Shown here: piece after piece, positions 11,330 through 23,574 of the stretch
How the letters are laid out: each line of letters begins with the position of its first letter
How positions within the stretch are numbered: position 1 is the stretch's first letter
Assembly (NCBI GenBank): GCA_964019055.1
Contig: OZ025221.1
Span: 449,001-513,000, forward strand
Direction: 5' to 3'
Source of the DNA: Anthopleura xanthogrammica
Lineage: Eukaryota; Cnidaria; Anthozoa; Actiniaria; Actiniidae
Length of the DNA: 64,000 nt
Made by a program: the position numbers and the translations under genes
Notes under the pieces: model-generated
Told to the model about the DNA's origin: nothing
What the model saw: only the letters and a program-made list of their open reading frames with translations
Database searches by the model: none

Positions 11330-12992
11330 CCAAATGGATTGGATGAACGTATAAGAATAAGAATGAATACGAGATGGATTGGATGAACGTATAGGAATAA
11401 GAATGTGCATGAGATGGATTGGATGAACGATGAGAATAAGAATGTACACGAGATAGATTGGATGAACGTATAGGAATAAGAATGTACACGAGATGGATTG
11501 GATGAACGTATAGGAATAAGAATGTACACGAGATGGATTGGATGAACGCATAGGAACAAGAATGTACATGAGATGGATTGGATGAACGATGAGAATAAGA
11601 ATGTACATGAGATGGATTGGATGAACGTATAGGAATAAGAATGTACATGAGATGGATTGGATGGACGTATCAGAATAAGAATGTACACGAGATGGATTGG
11701 ATGGACGTATCAGAATAAGAATGTACACTAGATGGATTGGATGGGTGTATCAGAATAAGAATGTACATGAGATGGATTGGATGGGTGTATCACAATAAGA
11801 ATGTACATGAGATGGATTGGATGGGCGTATCAGAATAAGAATGTACACGAGATGGATTGGATGGGCGTATCAGAATAAGAATGTACATGAGATGGATTGG
11901 ATGGGTGTATCACAATAAGAATGTACACGAGATGGATTGGATGGGCGTATCAGAATAAGAATGTACATGAGATGGATTGGATGGGTGTATCAGAATAAGA
12001 ATGTACATGAGATGGATTGGATGGGCGTATCAGAATTAGAATGTACATGAGATGGATTGGATGGGTGTATCAGAATAAGAATGTACATGAGATGGATTGG
12101 ATGGGTGTATCAGAATAAGAATGTACATGAGATGGATTGGATGGACGTATCAGAATAAGAATGTACATGAGATGGATTGGATGGGCGTATCAGAATTAGA
12201 ATGTACATGAGATGGATTGGATGGGTGTATCAGAATAAGAATGTACATGAGATGGATTGGATGGGTGTATCAGAATAAGAATGTACATGAGATGGATTGG
12301 ATGGACGTATGAGAATAAGAATGTACATGAGATGGATTGGATGGACGTATGAGAATAAGAATGTACACGAGATGGATTGGATGAACGTATGAGAATAAGA
12401 ATGTACATGAGATGGATTGGATGGGCGTATCAGAATAAGAATGTACATGAGATGGATTGGATGGGTGTATCAGAATAAGAATGTACATGAGATGGATTGG
12501 ATGGACGTATGAGAATAAGAATGTACATGAGATGGATTGGATGGACGTATGAGAATAAGAATGTACATGAGATGGATTGGATGGGTGTATCAGAATAAGA
12601 ATGTACATGAGATGGATTGGATGGACGTATCAGAATAAGAATGTACATGAGATGGATTGGATGGACGTATGAGAATAAGAATGTACACGAGATGGATTGG
12701 ATGAACGTATGAGAATAAGAATGTACATGAGATGGATTGGATGGGCGTATGAGAATAAGAATGTACATGAGATGGATTGGATGGACGTATGAGAATAAGA
12801 ATGTACATGAGATGGATTGGATGGACGTATGAGAATAAGAATGTACATGAGATGGATTGGATGGGTGTATCAGAATAAGAATGTACATGAGATGGATTGG
12901 ATGGGCGTATCAGAATAACAATGTACATGAGATGGATTGGATGGGCGTATCAGAATAAGAATGTACACGAGATGGATTGGATGGGCGTATCA
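11330..12992 (-). repeat. 40-bp satellite array, inverted
   Basis: About 41 copies of the 40-bp satellite of 1-3256, here in reverse orientation. Most monomers carry CATGTACAT where the first array has CGTGTACAT. Variant patterns repeat: GAATTAGA at 12031 and 12191 (160 bp apart), and the CACGA/ATGAACGTAT pair at 12361-12390 and 12681-12710 (320 bp apart). The left end is more diverged, with several monomers close to 39 bp. The long open frames here come from the repeat. Confidence 0.96.
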
Positions 12993-14327
12993 TGCGTTCT
13001 GCTCATAAGAAGATCGACGTATGAACTGGGTTTTTGAACGTAGCCTACTCTTTTTCACACGCACAAGTACTGCGCATCTACATCGAGAGATTCATTGAAT
13101 ATTTATTACTGGAAGGCTTACGAAAAATAGCATTGATCTATAACTATTAACAAGCTCAAGTAACCAAGGCCCGTTCAAGAATCTATTTCCTAAGGTTTGA
13201 GTATTATTGACAAAGAATCATAAGCACTTCATATGCGATTCATGCATAGTTTTGCCTTCAGCTTATAACCGTTTCTCAAGGTTTATCACATAAAACCTGA
13301 ATTAAAAACAAGCAAGGATCGCATATCAAATTGAAAAGTTATCATGTAATAATACAACTGGTTGTGTAACTATAGTTTAAAAAATCTTTTTCTTTGATTG
13401 CTAAATACTTTCATTATCAAAGCCTCACTTAAGAGTTTTCAAATGGGCTAAAAAATCATCTTACGTAACAACCAGGTGATCTCGCTTCTCTCATGCCGAA
13501 GGAATTAGCCAATCAGCGAACATTTTATTCCTAGCTCGACGTTTCCTAGTTCCAGGTTTTCGGCTCAATTTATAACAGCTTTGGCTCGTAAATAAAGAAA
13601 ATAAAACTCTTCCGTGCAAAAAATCGCCAAATACATTTTAGAAAAAGCATATTTCGTCGTTCTTGATAGAAAATATTTCATTTTGACAAGAGATAATAGA
13701 AAACACTTGGAAATTTTCGCTCTGACAAACAATGCATTGCGCGCCTAGATCCAGATCACCTGGAAATGTTTCAGAATTTTCTTTCTTCTATGAAGCACAA
13801 GGTCAATAGTAACTTTACTTCAAACCCAATAATCTACCTGAAACTTTAAAGGTCAAAAATGTGGAGTTTTTTCAGTGTTTTTGGCTCGCATGGCGATGAA
13901 GCTGCAGGCTTTGCTCGACGTGCAAACGCACCGAATATAGAGTTTGTCACGCTGTTTCTAATGCTGTGTCACGCTCGTCACGCACTTAGTATCAGATTGA
14001 TTCTAATATAATAATAAAAGTTCTTTAAAAAATCGTATCTCTGGATACCCCATCTTTTTAGTGATACTACCTAAAAACTGAAAACAAAATATATGTTTGT
14101 TTAATCATTTCGTTGAAAAATAATTGAAAGAAGGCGTTCATTTTTGCAATCATGTTGAAAGGGTTCAAGGTACAAGACCGCAGCACGTATTTTATGAATT
14201 TAATTTGTACTGATATTCCCATGGAATTATCTCTTTTAGACCTTACTTTATGTAATTTAAGCTCGCTTGAATGATTAAGTCACAGTTCTATCTGATTCCT
14301 GAGTTCAACCACAACACTTAAACAAAA
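12993..14327. other. AT-rich spacer, no gene seen
   Basis: Unique AT-rich sequence between satellite blocks. No open frame, RNA gene or repeat recognised. Confidence 0.45.
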
Positions 14328-14580
14328 GGTTTGGGCTCCCTGTGGTATCTGGACCACAGCCACCCAATGCATGTCGTCTAAATTAAACGTAACTCTTAAT
14401 ACACATATTTTAATTTATCTCTGAATACTCAAGTTTTCTGATTTTACTTGAATAGAATTTGAACGTCGACACCGTGCAGAATATCCCTGCCTTTGGAATA
14501 ATGAATTTCTTTTTATCGTTTATGGTATCTATGGCAACGGTACGACCGCCCCCTTTCTGTTTTGGTATCCATGTGTTCTG
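14328..14580 (+). mobile_element. Dispersed repeat, copy joined to satellite core
   Basis: Relative of 9388-9645 (GGGCTCCCTGTGGTATCTGG, GTGCAGAATATCCCTGCC, TATGGTATCTATGGCAACGG, CTGTTTTGGTATCC). It ends directly at the first unit of the 20-bp satellite, which suggests an element with an internal tandem-repeat core. Confidence 0.6.
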
Positions 14581-14884
14581 GCATATTCTGGAGTATCCGA
14601 TCATATTCTGGAGTATCCGATCATATTCTGGAGTATCCAATCATATTTTGGAGTATCCGATCATATTCTGGAGTATCCAATCATATCCTGGAGTATCCGA
14701 TCATATTCTGGAGTATCCGATCATATTCTGGAGTATCCGATCATATTCTGGAGTATCCGATCATATTCTGGAGTATCCAATCATATTCTGGAGTATCCAA
14801 TCATATTCTGGAGTATCCAATCATATTCTGGAGTATCCAATCATATTCTGGAGTATCCAATCATATTCTGGAGTATCCAATCAT
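14578..14884 (+). repeat. 20-bp satellite, plus orientation
   Basis: About 15 copies of ATATTCTGGAGTATCCRATC, the reverse of the array at 10.5-10.8 kb. The last unit is fused to a fragment of the 40-bp satellite. Confidence 0.95.
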
Positions 14885-14938
14885 AGCCCATCCAATCCAT
14901 CTCGTGTACATTTCCCCCCTGATACGTCCATAGAATTT
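14885..14938 (+). repeat. 40-bp satellite fragment fused to the 20-bp array
   Basis: GCCCATCCAATCCATCTCGT and following bases match a little over one monomer of the 40-bp satellite, in the orientation of the first array and with an altered tail (CCCCCCTGATACGTCC). Confidence 0.85.
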
Positions 14939-15029
14939 GGTGGACAGTAACTAGTTACTCTGCGGGGAATTGCGTGCAAAAAGTCATAAAAGTTCTAGTC
15001 CTTTTAAAGTATGTTAAAAAAATAGAAAT

Positions 15030-15490
15030 AAAAGCTTGAGTAGGTACAGGTCACCCATCCAGGTACTAACCACGCTCATCGGGCTTGACTCACTGTCTTG
15101 CAAGCCCAAGTGTTTTCCATTGGACCACGGTTCCAAAAAAATTAGCACAACAATAGCAGCGAAAACAATGCACCAGATTGACTAGATTATTTTTCCAGTT
15201 CAAATCAATGTACCTAGTGCGTTGTAGGTTGGTGCAAGGGATTAGCTGCAGATATGGTCTGGGGGCCGGCTAGTCTCTCCCCTGATGCTTTTGCTAGAAC
15301 ATCATCCTGCGTAATCCGTACAAACAAGGGCAGAAGGACGTAATTGCCGTCAGGTCCGAAGTCCATACGACGCCTCAGCTCTGCGGATGTCTTGGGGGTA
15401 TGGCACAGTAGAAGGTGCAGGTTATTTTTTGAATTAATTATCGGTGGACGCGAGTTCAAATCTCACCGTATCCACATAAGATTTTAAATT
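15030..15490 (+). mobile_element. Composite SINE-like element with 5S-like module, copy B
   Basis: Best-matching partner of 3600-4075, in the same order and orientation. On the minus strand, 15049-15095 keeps the 5S-like GGTTAGTACCTGGATGGGTGACC-type stretch closer to real 5S rRNA than copy A does. GAGTTCAAATC at 15452-15462 is B-box-like on the plus strand. Like copy A, it follows a 40-bp satellite segment. Confidence 0.62.
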
Positions 15491-15695
15491 CTTTTTTTCT
15501 TCTTTATTGGATTCAAAACTTTAACATCGATAATCTCTTAGAAAGAAAGACTACGATTTCGAATTAATGAATCTAAAAAAAGCGCTGTCAATATCCATAC
15601 CCAGCATATTCAATCCTGTTGGGTACCCTGTTCTTTGTTTCCCATGACAAACTGGCACTAGTTTCGAGGAACGCCTGCTGTTTTTGGACATCAAG

Positions 15696-18600
15696 ATGGC
15701 GGAGACCGATATTTATAAAGGATGTAAGGCAGTAATCACTGGTGGGGGAGGGTATTTTGGATATAGACTAGGGTGTGCTTTACGAGAAAAAGGAGCAGAA
15801 GTTGTACTTTTTGACATCAAAGAATTAGATCAACTCGGCGAAGGATTGACGTTTTTTAAGGTAACATTTACAACGTAACGAACCCTGAAACAACCTCTGG
15901 GCTGATCTAAGTCAGGGTATGGCTAACTTACAGATTGAACCCTGAAACAACCTCTGGGCTGCTTTAAGCCAGGGCATGGCTAACTCACAGATGGAACGAT
16001 GAAACAACCTCTGGGCTGATCTAAGTCAGGGCATGGCTAACTCACAGACCGAACCCTGAAACAACCTCTGTGCTGATCTAAGTCAGGGCATGGCTAACTC
16101 ACAGATAGAACCCTGAAACAACCTCTGGGCTGATCTAAGTCAGGGCATGGCTAACTCACAGATAGAACCCTGAAACAACCTCTGTGCTGATCTAAGTCAG
16201 GGCATGGCTAACTCACAGACCGAACCCTGAAACAACCTCTGCGCTGATCTAAGTCAGAGCATGGCTAACTCACAGATTGAACCCTGAAACAACCTCTGCG
16301 CTGATCTAAGTCAGAGCATGGCTAACTCACAGATTGAACCCTCCTAGACCAAATCGGCTAACACAATGTTGTACCCAATTCAAATCTGTTGGAAATACTT
16401 TTCTTTGTCTATTATATTTACATATCATATCCGTATCAATTTGCTTCATTGATGTGGAAATACAATAAACAAAATTAATAATCTTATTCCCAGTAGATTT
16501 GAATTGGTTACAACATTACATTAGCTGAATGGGTCTATTCTACCAACAGCTCCAATAAAAGTTGTTGTAGCTGTAGGATTGTATAATATAGACCCCACAA
16601 ATAATCATTAATATTTTGTGATAAGGGAGATGTATGTAACAAGAATGATGTTGAAACTGCTTTAAAAGGAGCCAAGTTTGTGTTTCATTCAGCCTCTTAT
16701 GGCATGTCAGGACGTGAACAGGTATCATAGATTATTCTATTTAGTACTTATGAATAGAAAGAGACACAGCAGAGTATTTGGTCGCTGATTGCAACATTCT
16801 TGGGTCCACCTGAAAATATTCCCCTTCCTTCTAGTAGATAGTGTACTTAAAATTTTTGTAGTCAAAGGACACAATAAAGACCCATCATAGGTCATTCACT
16901 TCTATAAACTTATAAAATTGCCTCTGGGCTACTGAAACTTGAGAATTACAAGTGAATGGACCATCTCTCTGCTAGTAATTTCTCAGCTACACTAACTAAT
17001 GGGGCCAGTTATGAGTGAATGATTGAATGAATGAATGAATGAATGAGTGGATGAATGAATGGATGAATGAATGAATGAATGAATGAATGAATGAATGAAT
17101 GAATGAATGAATGAATGAATGAATGAATGAATGAATGAATGAATGAATGAATGAATGAATGAATGAATGAATGAATGAATGAATGAATGAATGAATGAAT
17201 GAATGAATGAGTGGATGAATGAATGGATGAATGAATGAATGAATGAATGAATGAATGAATGAATGAATGAATGAATGAATGAATGAATGAATGAATGAAT
17301 GAATGAATGAATGAATGAATGAATGAATAGATGAATGGATGAATGAATGAATGAATGGATGAATAAATGAATATTAAATAGATAAAAATTATTATTATTG
17401 TTATTATTATTGTTATTATTATTAATACCTCATTTTATGTCATTTTTCTAATACGTACTAGTTGAACAAAAAACTTATTGAGAAAGTGAATGTGGAAGGA
17501 ACACAAAATATTCTTGAAGGTTGGTAAATGTTCTGAGTTGAAGAGGATTACTCAACAACTAGTCTTATAGATAACTGTAGAGATATTTTTCCATAGTTTT
17601 ATTTTGTTCTTGACTATATATTATATACCATTTTCAAATTCACAAAATACTGCTGTGTTCCTTGATTACAGACTCATTTATTCAGGGTTAGCTTCATTTC
17701 AGCATCAATATATTTATAAATACCAACAGTAAAGTAAAGAATGCACAACTTCAACAATACAAACATTTTGAAGTATTCTAATCCATAGAGGTAGATAGAT
17801 ACACTATATTTACAGAGGGAAACCGTAATTATAAGGTTAACCACTTGCCTCCTATGCAGATGTTCTTAGGGTTGTCAGTTGTCACTCAACAGAAACATTG
17901 CATGACAACATGACGACACCAAGAATGTCTGTGTAGGTGAGAGGCTAACCCTTAGCAGCCCTTAGCAACATAGAATTCAAAACAAATGTGTTTGTTAGAT
18001 GTGTTGTTCTCTCCTTTGGCATGTGGGTTCACTATAAACAGTGAGCTTAGACTGAGCTTTGTTGTTTTTGTTGTAGTTTTTAAATATTTCTTTGTCTTTT
18101 TGCATAGCATGCCTTACCAACAGTGTACCACATATTGTCTACACGAGTACCTACAATGTTGTCTTTGGTCATGATGAAATAAGAAATGGAAATGAATCGT
18201 TACCATATCTACCCATGGACCAGGTGATTGTATACCATTAACTGACAGAAAAGAGTTTCTCCTCCTCAGACCAACCCTACCCTTAGGAAATTCCAATCCC
18301 CCTCCATGGGGAGGTATGGATATTTTTGGGAACTACACAATATACCCTCCTCAGATCCTCCCCACCCCTTGGAAATTCTAATCCCACTCCATGGGGGAGG
18401 TTTGGATATTTTCTGGGACTACACAATACAGTATACCCTCCTCATACCTTCCCCACCCCTTGGAAATTCCAATCCCCCTCCATGGGGGAGGTATGGATAG
18501 TTTCTTGTTACAGAAAACTGTGGTTGTGTATGTGCCATACATTCTGTTGTGTCTCAGAAGTGTGAACAAATTATCAACCCCCCACCCCTTGGAAATTCCA

Positions 18601-21600
18601 ATCCCCCTCCATGGGGAGGTATGGATATTTTCTTGTACTACACAATATACCCTCCTCATACCCTCCCCACCCCTTGGAAATTCTAATCCCCCTCCATGGG
18701 GGAGGTTTGGATATTTTCTGGGACTACACAATATACCTTCATCATACCTCCCCACCCCTTGGAAATTCCAATCCCCCTCCATGGGGAGGTATGGATATTT
18801 TCTTGTACTACACAATACAGTATACTCTCCTCATACCTTCCCCACCCCTTGGAAATTCCAATCCCCCTCCATGGGGGAGGTATGGATAGTTTCTTGTTAC
18901 AGAAAACTGTGGTTGTGTATGTGCCATACATTCTGTTGTGTCTCAGAAGTGTGAACAAATTATCAACAAGTTGTTTCATTGTTCTATACTCTAGCATACA
19001 GACCATTACTCAAGGACAAAATCAATTGCGGAGCAAAGTATTTTGAAGGCAAATAATACAAAATTAACAGGTCAGTTCATTTATCCCTTTTGAAATATCC
19101 CATAATGAATTCATTCTATTCCATAACTTTTTCATTTCAAATATAAAAAATTGGGGATCAAAGGTGGTGTATTGGTTTCTGTAATGCACTCACCTCTCAC
19201 CTCTGGGGTCTGAAGTTCGATTCCTGGACTCGGCATCATGTGAGCAGAGTTTGTTGGGCCTCACCCTTGATTCAAGGGTTTCTGATAACATGTAACTGTG
19301 ATCTCATTTTTACACCTATTTGCAAAATTATGTGACAGGTGCTGAGAACTCTAGAGTTCTGAATGCTGCCAATTAAATAAGTATTTTCAAAATCTTAACT
19401 TTCTAATCCCCCAAATTAAGGAAACTTTTCCCTAAATATTTAGGCGATTCAGAATTTGAGATCAGTTTTGGAAACAAATCGTTGGCAATTTGATTGACAG
19501 TAGTCAAAACACAAGAAAAGCCTGTCAGGTGTCATCAGTGTAAATTATTTGAATATGGGTTAAATGCAATTGTTTTCTCAGATGGTAAAACCTTAAGAAC
19601 AACTGCTTTAAGACCAGCTGGCATCTATGGTGAAGGGGAACAGCGGCACCTTCCAAGAATAGTGGTGAGAACTCAAGGTTGAATACAAGGCTGATGGGGG
19701 AAGGGAGGGGTGTCATAGGGGAGAGGGGCAAGGCATGTTGTGATGGGGGAAGGGTGGGGTATCATAGGGGAGAGGGGCAAGGCATGTTGTGATGGGGGAA
19801 GGGAGGGGCGTCATAGGGGAGAGGGGCAAGGCATGTTGTGATGGGGGAAGGGAGGGGCGTCATAGGGGAGATGGGCAAGGCATGTTGTGATGGGGGAAGG
19901 GTGGGGTATCATAGGGGAGAGGCGCAAGGCAGGTGGTGATGAGGGAAGGGTGGGGTATCATAGGGGAGAGGGGCATGGCAGGTGGTGATGAGGGAAGGGT
20001 GGGGTATCATAGGGGAGAGGCGCAAGGCATGTGGTGATGGGGGAAGGGTCGGGCATCATAGGGAAAAGTGACAAGGCATATTGAGATGGGGAAGGTTGGG
20101 TGTCATAGGGGTGAGTGGTGCAAGGCAGGTTGGAGGAGGAGGGTAAATCATCTTATAATGAAATGGTAGAACTTCCTAATATTCTTGAAAACATTTTTAT
20201 TTGTTGTTAATCTTGCAGTCCTACATCAAGAAAGGCCTTTTTGCTTTCACTTACGGCAGTAATGACAGCTTGGTAGATTTCGTCCATGTCGACAATCTTG
20301 TCAGCGCACATGTACTGGCAGGTCAAGCATTAGTTGGTGAAAATCCTAAAGCAGTGAGTTCTTAAATTATTTATTTATGAATTATAAATAGAGAAATATT
20401 ACCTGACGAGCTTTTTAAACTGGACTTTAATGTAATGTTGTTTGCAGGCAGGACAAGGTTACTTCATATCTGATGGAAAACCCATTAATAATTTTGAGTT
20501 TTTCAGACCATTGGTTAGTAGATAATATTCAACGTTCCTTTTTCTCATTCTTTTTTCTCTGATCTTATGTTCCATTCATTCAGTATCTGGACCCCCTTTG
20601 GCCTTCACTACATACTTCTAATGCTTTCGATAATATTGTATGTCTGTAGGTTGAAGGTCTTGGATACAAGTACCCCACTATTAGCCTACCATTATCCTGT
20701 ATTTACATATTTGGTAAGAAAGTACAACCTTCAAATTTAATTGAATCCTGAAATTACCCCTGGGCAGATCTAAGTCAAGGCATGGCTAACTCACAGATCA
20801 AACCCTGAAACCACCTCAGGGCTGATCTAAGTCAGGGCATGCCTAACTCACAGATCAAACCCTGAAACAATGTCTTAGCTTTTGGATTAAACCCTTATAT
20901 ATGACATAAGACAATTTTTTTTGTAGATCGTAATGTAATGCAAGGTATCTGTATTAGCATATATGTTCACAATTCCACTTTCCTTTTCCAGCATTTCTAA
21001 CAGAGCTTGTTCACTCTGTCGTTGGTCGATATATTTATAATTTTCAGCCAATGTTGACAAGAACAGAGGTTAGTGTGGATGTCTCAATCACTTAACTATG
21101 GATAACCATCCCTCCCTAACCCCTGATACAGCTAGCAACTAGCAACACCACTTCTTCTCTGTTAGTCAGGTACAACCCTTCGCTCATGCCGCAGTTAGTC
21201 AGGTACACTCCTCATTCCTGTCATAGATACCCCAGTTACACATGGCATTGTTGGTCACATCCCCCCCCCCTAAACCATGATGCAGCCAGCTATACTCCAC
21301 CCTTACTCACGTCATAATAAGACACACCCCTCCCTCCATTTATATGGAATAAAAACATCTGCGAGGGATGAGCCCTCTTATTTAAGAACGTTCATTGGCA
21401 AATGCAAAGAAATTTTCTGAAACTTCAATTTTCTGAAACTTTGACAGTTGATAACATTAAACACATCAAAATCCCAAAAAACTAGGGGGTCACCGTGCGT
21501 TCCTTTGAGTGAAATGACTTAGATCATTTTGGCCCCAGCATGAGCTACCCGTACATGACAAGTCATCAAGTGAAGAAAACACATAATAATTCTGGTGAAG

Positions 21601-21977
21601 AAATTAAAATCAATAATAGGGAAAAAGGTTTTAGAATCTATTTGTAAGACAGTAATCTGTTTTCAGAACAGATGTACACTGTCAAACAATACGTGCGAAC
21701 GTCCTTAAAATACCATTTTTATAACTCATTTCATCCACTAAAGGTGCACAAGACTGGCATCACCCATTTCTTCTCAATCAATAAAGCAAGAACAGAGTTA
21801 GGTTATAGTCCAGCGGACCATGACCTGATGGGTGTGGTCAAGTACTTCCGAGAACGAGGCTATGGAAAGAAGGTTCCTAAGAAGCAGTCAAGCGTAAAGT
21901 ATTTCATAATCAATGTTTTAATAGGATTTGCCTTTGCTTTTGTGCTGTTGTCATGGTTACCAAAAGTTCATACATGA
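15696..21977 (+). CDS. SDR42E1: SDR42E1-like short-chain dehydrogenase/reductase
   Basis: NAD(P)-dependent oxidoreductase of the extended SDR, 3-beta-HSD-like group, probably acting on a sterol or lipid at a membrane; its substrate is not settled. Eleven exons join in frame to 389 residues, close to the family's usual length: 15696-15860, 16626-16721, 17462-17519, 18108-18223, 18995-19070, 19582-19664, 20219-20353, 20448-20513, 20650-20713, 20992-21068, 21744-21977. Residues 15-21 (TGGGGYF) are the Rossmann dinucleotide loop. S120 in YTSTYNVVFG and Y150/K154 in HYSRTK are the catalytic Ser, Tyr and Lys. LRPAGIYGEGEQRHLPR is a family signature. The last 25 residues (IINVLIGFAFAFVLLSW) form a C-terminal membrane anchor. 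The exon 3 donor is the weak GTTGGT. An ATG in AAGATGGCGG context sets the start. Polyadenylation signal AATAAA lies at 22329. Confidence 0.93.
15877..16345 (+). repeat. 57-bp minisatellite in SDR42E1 intron 1
   Basis: About eight copies of a 57-bp unit (GAACCCTGAAACAACCTCTG, then GCTGATCTAAGTCAGGGC, then ATGGCTAACTCACAGAT). The family recurs in SDR42E1 intron 9 and in SMG1 introns at 34.0 and 38.7 kb. Confidence 0.95.
17018..17375. repeat. (GAAT)n microsatellite
   Basis: About 85 copies of GAAT with a few GGAT and GAGT interruptions, in SDR42E1 intron 2. Another long GAAT tract lies between PRKAR1 and SMG1. Confidence 0.97.
18283..18967. repeat. ~85-bp palindromic minisatellite in SDR42E1 intron 4
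   Basis: Tandem copies built on CATACCTCCCCA ... TGGGGAGGTATG arms around TTGGAAATTCCAA, itself almost palindromic, so each unit can fold into a nested hairpin. A larger segment containing the exonless block AGAAAACTGTGGTTGTGTAT is also duplicated (18500-18580 and 18891-18967). Confidence 0.9.
19158..19345 (+). mobile_element. tRNA-derived SINE
   Basis: GGTGGTGTATTGG ... CACCTCTGGGGTCTG with B box AGTTCGATTCC at 19214-19224, then GTGAGCAGAGTTTGTTGGGC and GATTCAAGGGTTTCT. Relatives at 44.48 and 58.33 kb (plus) and 41.14 and 49.32 kb (minus) support a SINE family. Confidence 0.75.
19690..20130 (+). repeat. 49-bp G-rich minisatellite in SDR42E1 intron 6
   Basis: About nine copies of a purine-rich unit (TGATGGGGGAAGGGAGGGGC, GTCATAGGGGAGAGGGGCAA, GGCATG), starting soon after the exon 6 donor. 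The runs of G could form G-quadruplexes. Confidence 0.93.
20735..20880 (+). repeat. 57-bp minisatellite, second SDR42E1 array
   Basis: About 2.5 diverged copies of the 57-bp unit in intron 9, right after the exon 9 donor. Confidence 0.88.
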
Positions 21978-22340
21978 CGTAAGAAGACTTTGTTTTCCTT
22001 TTACAGACCATGTGTTATTTCTTTGAGTATGATTTCTTTGGGGGTCAAAACAAAAGAACAGCTTTCTCTTGAGGATGGAAATCTTTTTAAATTGTTTTTC
22101 ATGGTTTTGTCCCCCACATTGGGAATTAGTGCAAGGGGTCTATGGGATATTAATTTGCAATTCAACAAGGTGCATTCTGGTCTTGCTTGGGTATAAACAA
22201 TGCAATATAATTATATCCTGAACAATCTTACATGACTTCATTCAGACAAAAAATATATAAATGAAGAGGGCAAGATCTAGTATATTTTAAATTTTTATTG
22301 AACATGTAACTCAGCTTGATATTACAACAATAAACTGAAA
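21978..22340 (+). other. SDR42E1: SDR42E1 3' untranslated region
   Basis: Follows the stop codon to AATAAA at 22329-22334. It includes a copy of the GGTGCATTCTGGTC...TGGGTATAAAC fold-back repeat at 22164-22205. Confidence 0.5.
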
Positions 22341-22654
22341 TAATCGTATACTTGTTATAAATTCTCCTTTAAGTGGCTGGAGTACTTTTTTTTTTGCATT
22401 AAATGTGGCAATGATACGCAAGTTAAGGATATTTGTTGGACTATTCATTCATTCTTTATGGTTTAATCAACGTTAGTCATCTTATATATCCCAGTTTATA
22501 ATCATCAAATCAAATTTAATCTTAAAATTAATGAACCACAATCATTAGTCTACGAGGAAACCAGTAGAGTACACACCATTTATCTGTGAAACTATTAATA
22601 GCTATGTGGCACTTAGTTTGTAGTTATCAACTATTTAGTTATTAAATGACCAAA

Positions 22655-22818
22655 GGCTGATTTACACAACACAATTTTTTTCTCACATCTGTCATGGAGC
22701 GTAACATCCTTACGCCAAGTTTCAGCTACCATAAGCGAGTTGTACAGTTGATTTACATGAAGCAATCTGTGTTGTCAGCGTGTTGCATACGGCAGTTGTA
22801 CCATGTAAATCAACTTTA
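22655..22818. mobile_element. Fold-back element (MITE-like)
   Basis: Imperfect palindrome: GCTGATTTACACAACACAA at the left and CCATGTAAATCAACTTTAAG at the right, with GTTGTACAGTTGATTTACAT between. Related to the clearer element at 26.19-26.36 kb. Confidence 0.6.
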
Positions 22819-23310
22819 AGATTTCACTCAGGCATAAGCCAAACAAAGTTGCGTAGGGGTATTTGCTTTTGTTCCAAATTTGTTCTGCTCCAGTAATATC
22901 TATTATTTTGTACTAAAGGTTTTGTACAAAATAGCTTCAATTAGTCAATACATCTTTGGTTTTGTTTCACAGATATATGGCACACACTCTGAAATGATTC
23001 CTAATGGATAAGTTACTTATTTATAAACTGTTCATATGAACATATAGTCTATTGTTTTAGTCTTTTCAACACTTGTAAAAATAAACATCAAATATGACCC
23101 TCCCAGTTCATTCAAGGCAGTTTTGCCATCAATAAAAAAAACATAAATTTGTAATCTCAGGCAAGAAGAACACTTGTTAGATAATAGGCTTAATAATGCA
23201 TTGTCAATACAAACAAAATATTTTATAACATTAAAAAGAAGTGATTTTCTTCGGACTAAAACCTACCGCTAATCTTAAATGTTGTAACAGAACATAACTA
23301 GCACTACTAT

Positions 23311-23443
23311 AAACCCCTTGCAGCACGTCAAAATGCAGCTCAATTTAGAGGACACAACTATAGGTTGCAATTCTCAGGAGATTGTAATTCTTTGGTTTTG
23401 TCCTCCAAATTGAGCTGCTTTGACGTCATGTGAAAGGGGTCTA
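23311..23443. mobile_element. Fold-back MITE, CCCCTTGCAG family
   Basis: Inverted arms CCCCTTGCAGCACGTCAAAA and TTTGACGTCATGTGAAAGGGG, with inner AGCTCAATTTAGAGGAC against GTCCTCCAAATTGAGCT. Relatives lie at 24.89, 26.54 and 39.71 kb. Confidence 0.8.
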
Positions 23444-23574
23444 AACTATCCTCTAGTTTTGCACACTATATTTCATACTATAACACTCGTATTTACACAT
23501 CATAACTACTGAAGGTCAGATATACATGATCTCTTTAATAGATTAGTTCAACATGTACAAGTATGGTCAAATTC

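Noticed and set aside
14459..14950. 163-codon frame (ILEYPIIFWSIQSYSG)
   Set aside because: Translation of the 20-bp satellite; the inverse array at 10.5 kb gives matching artefacts.
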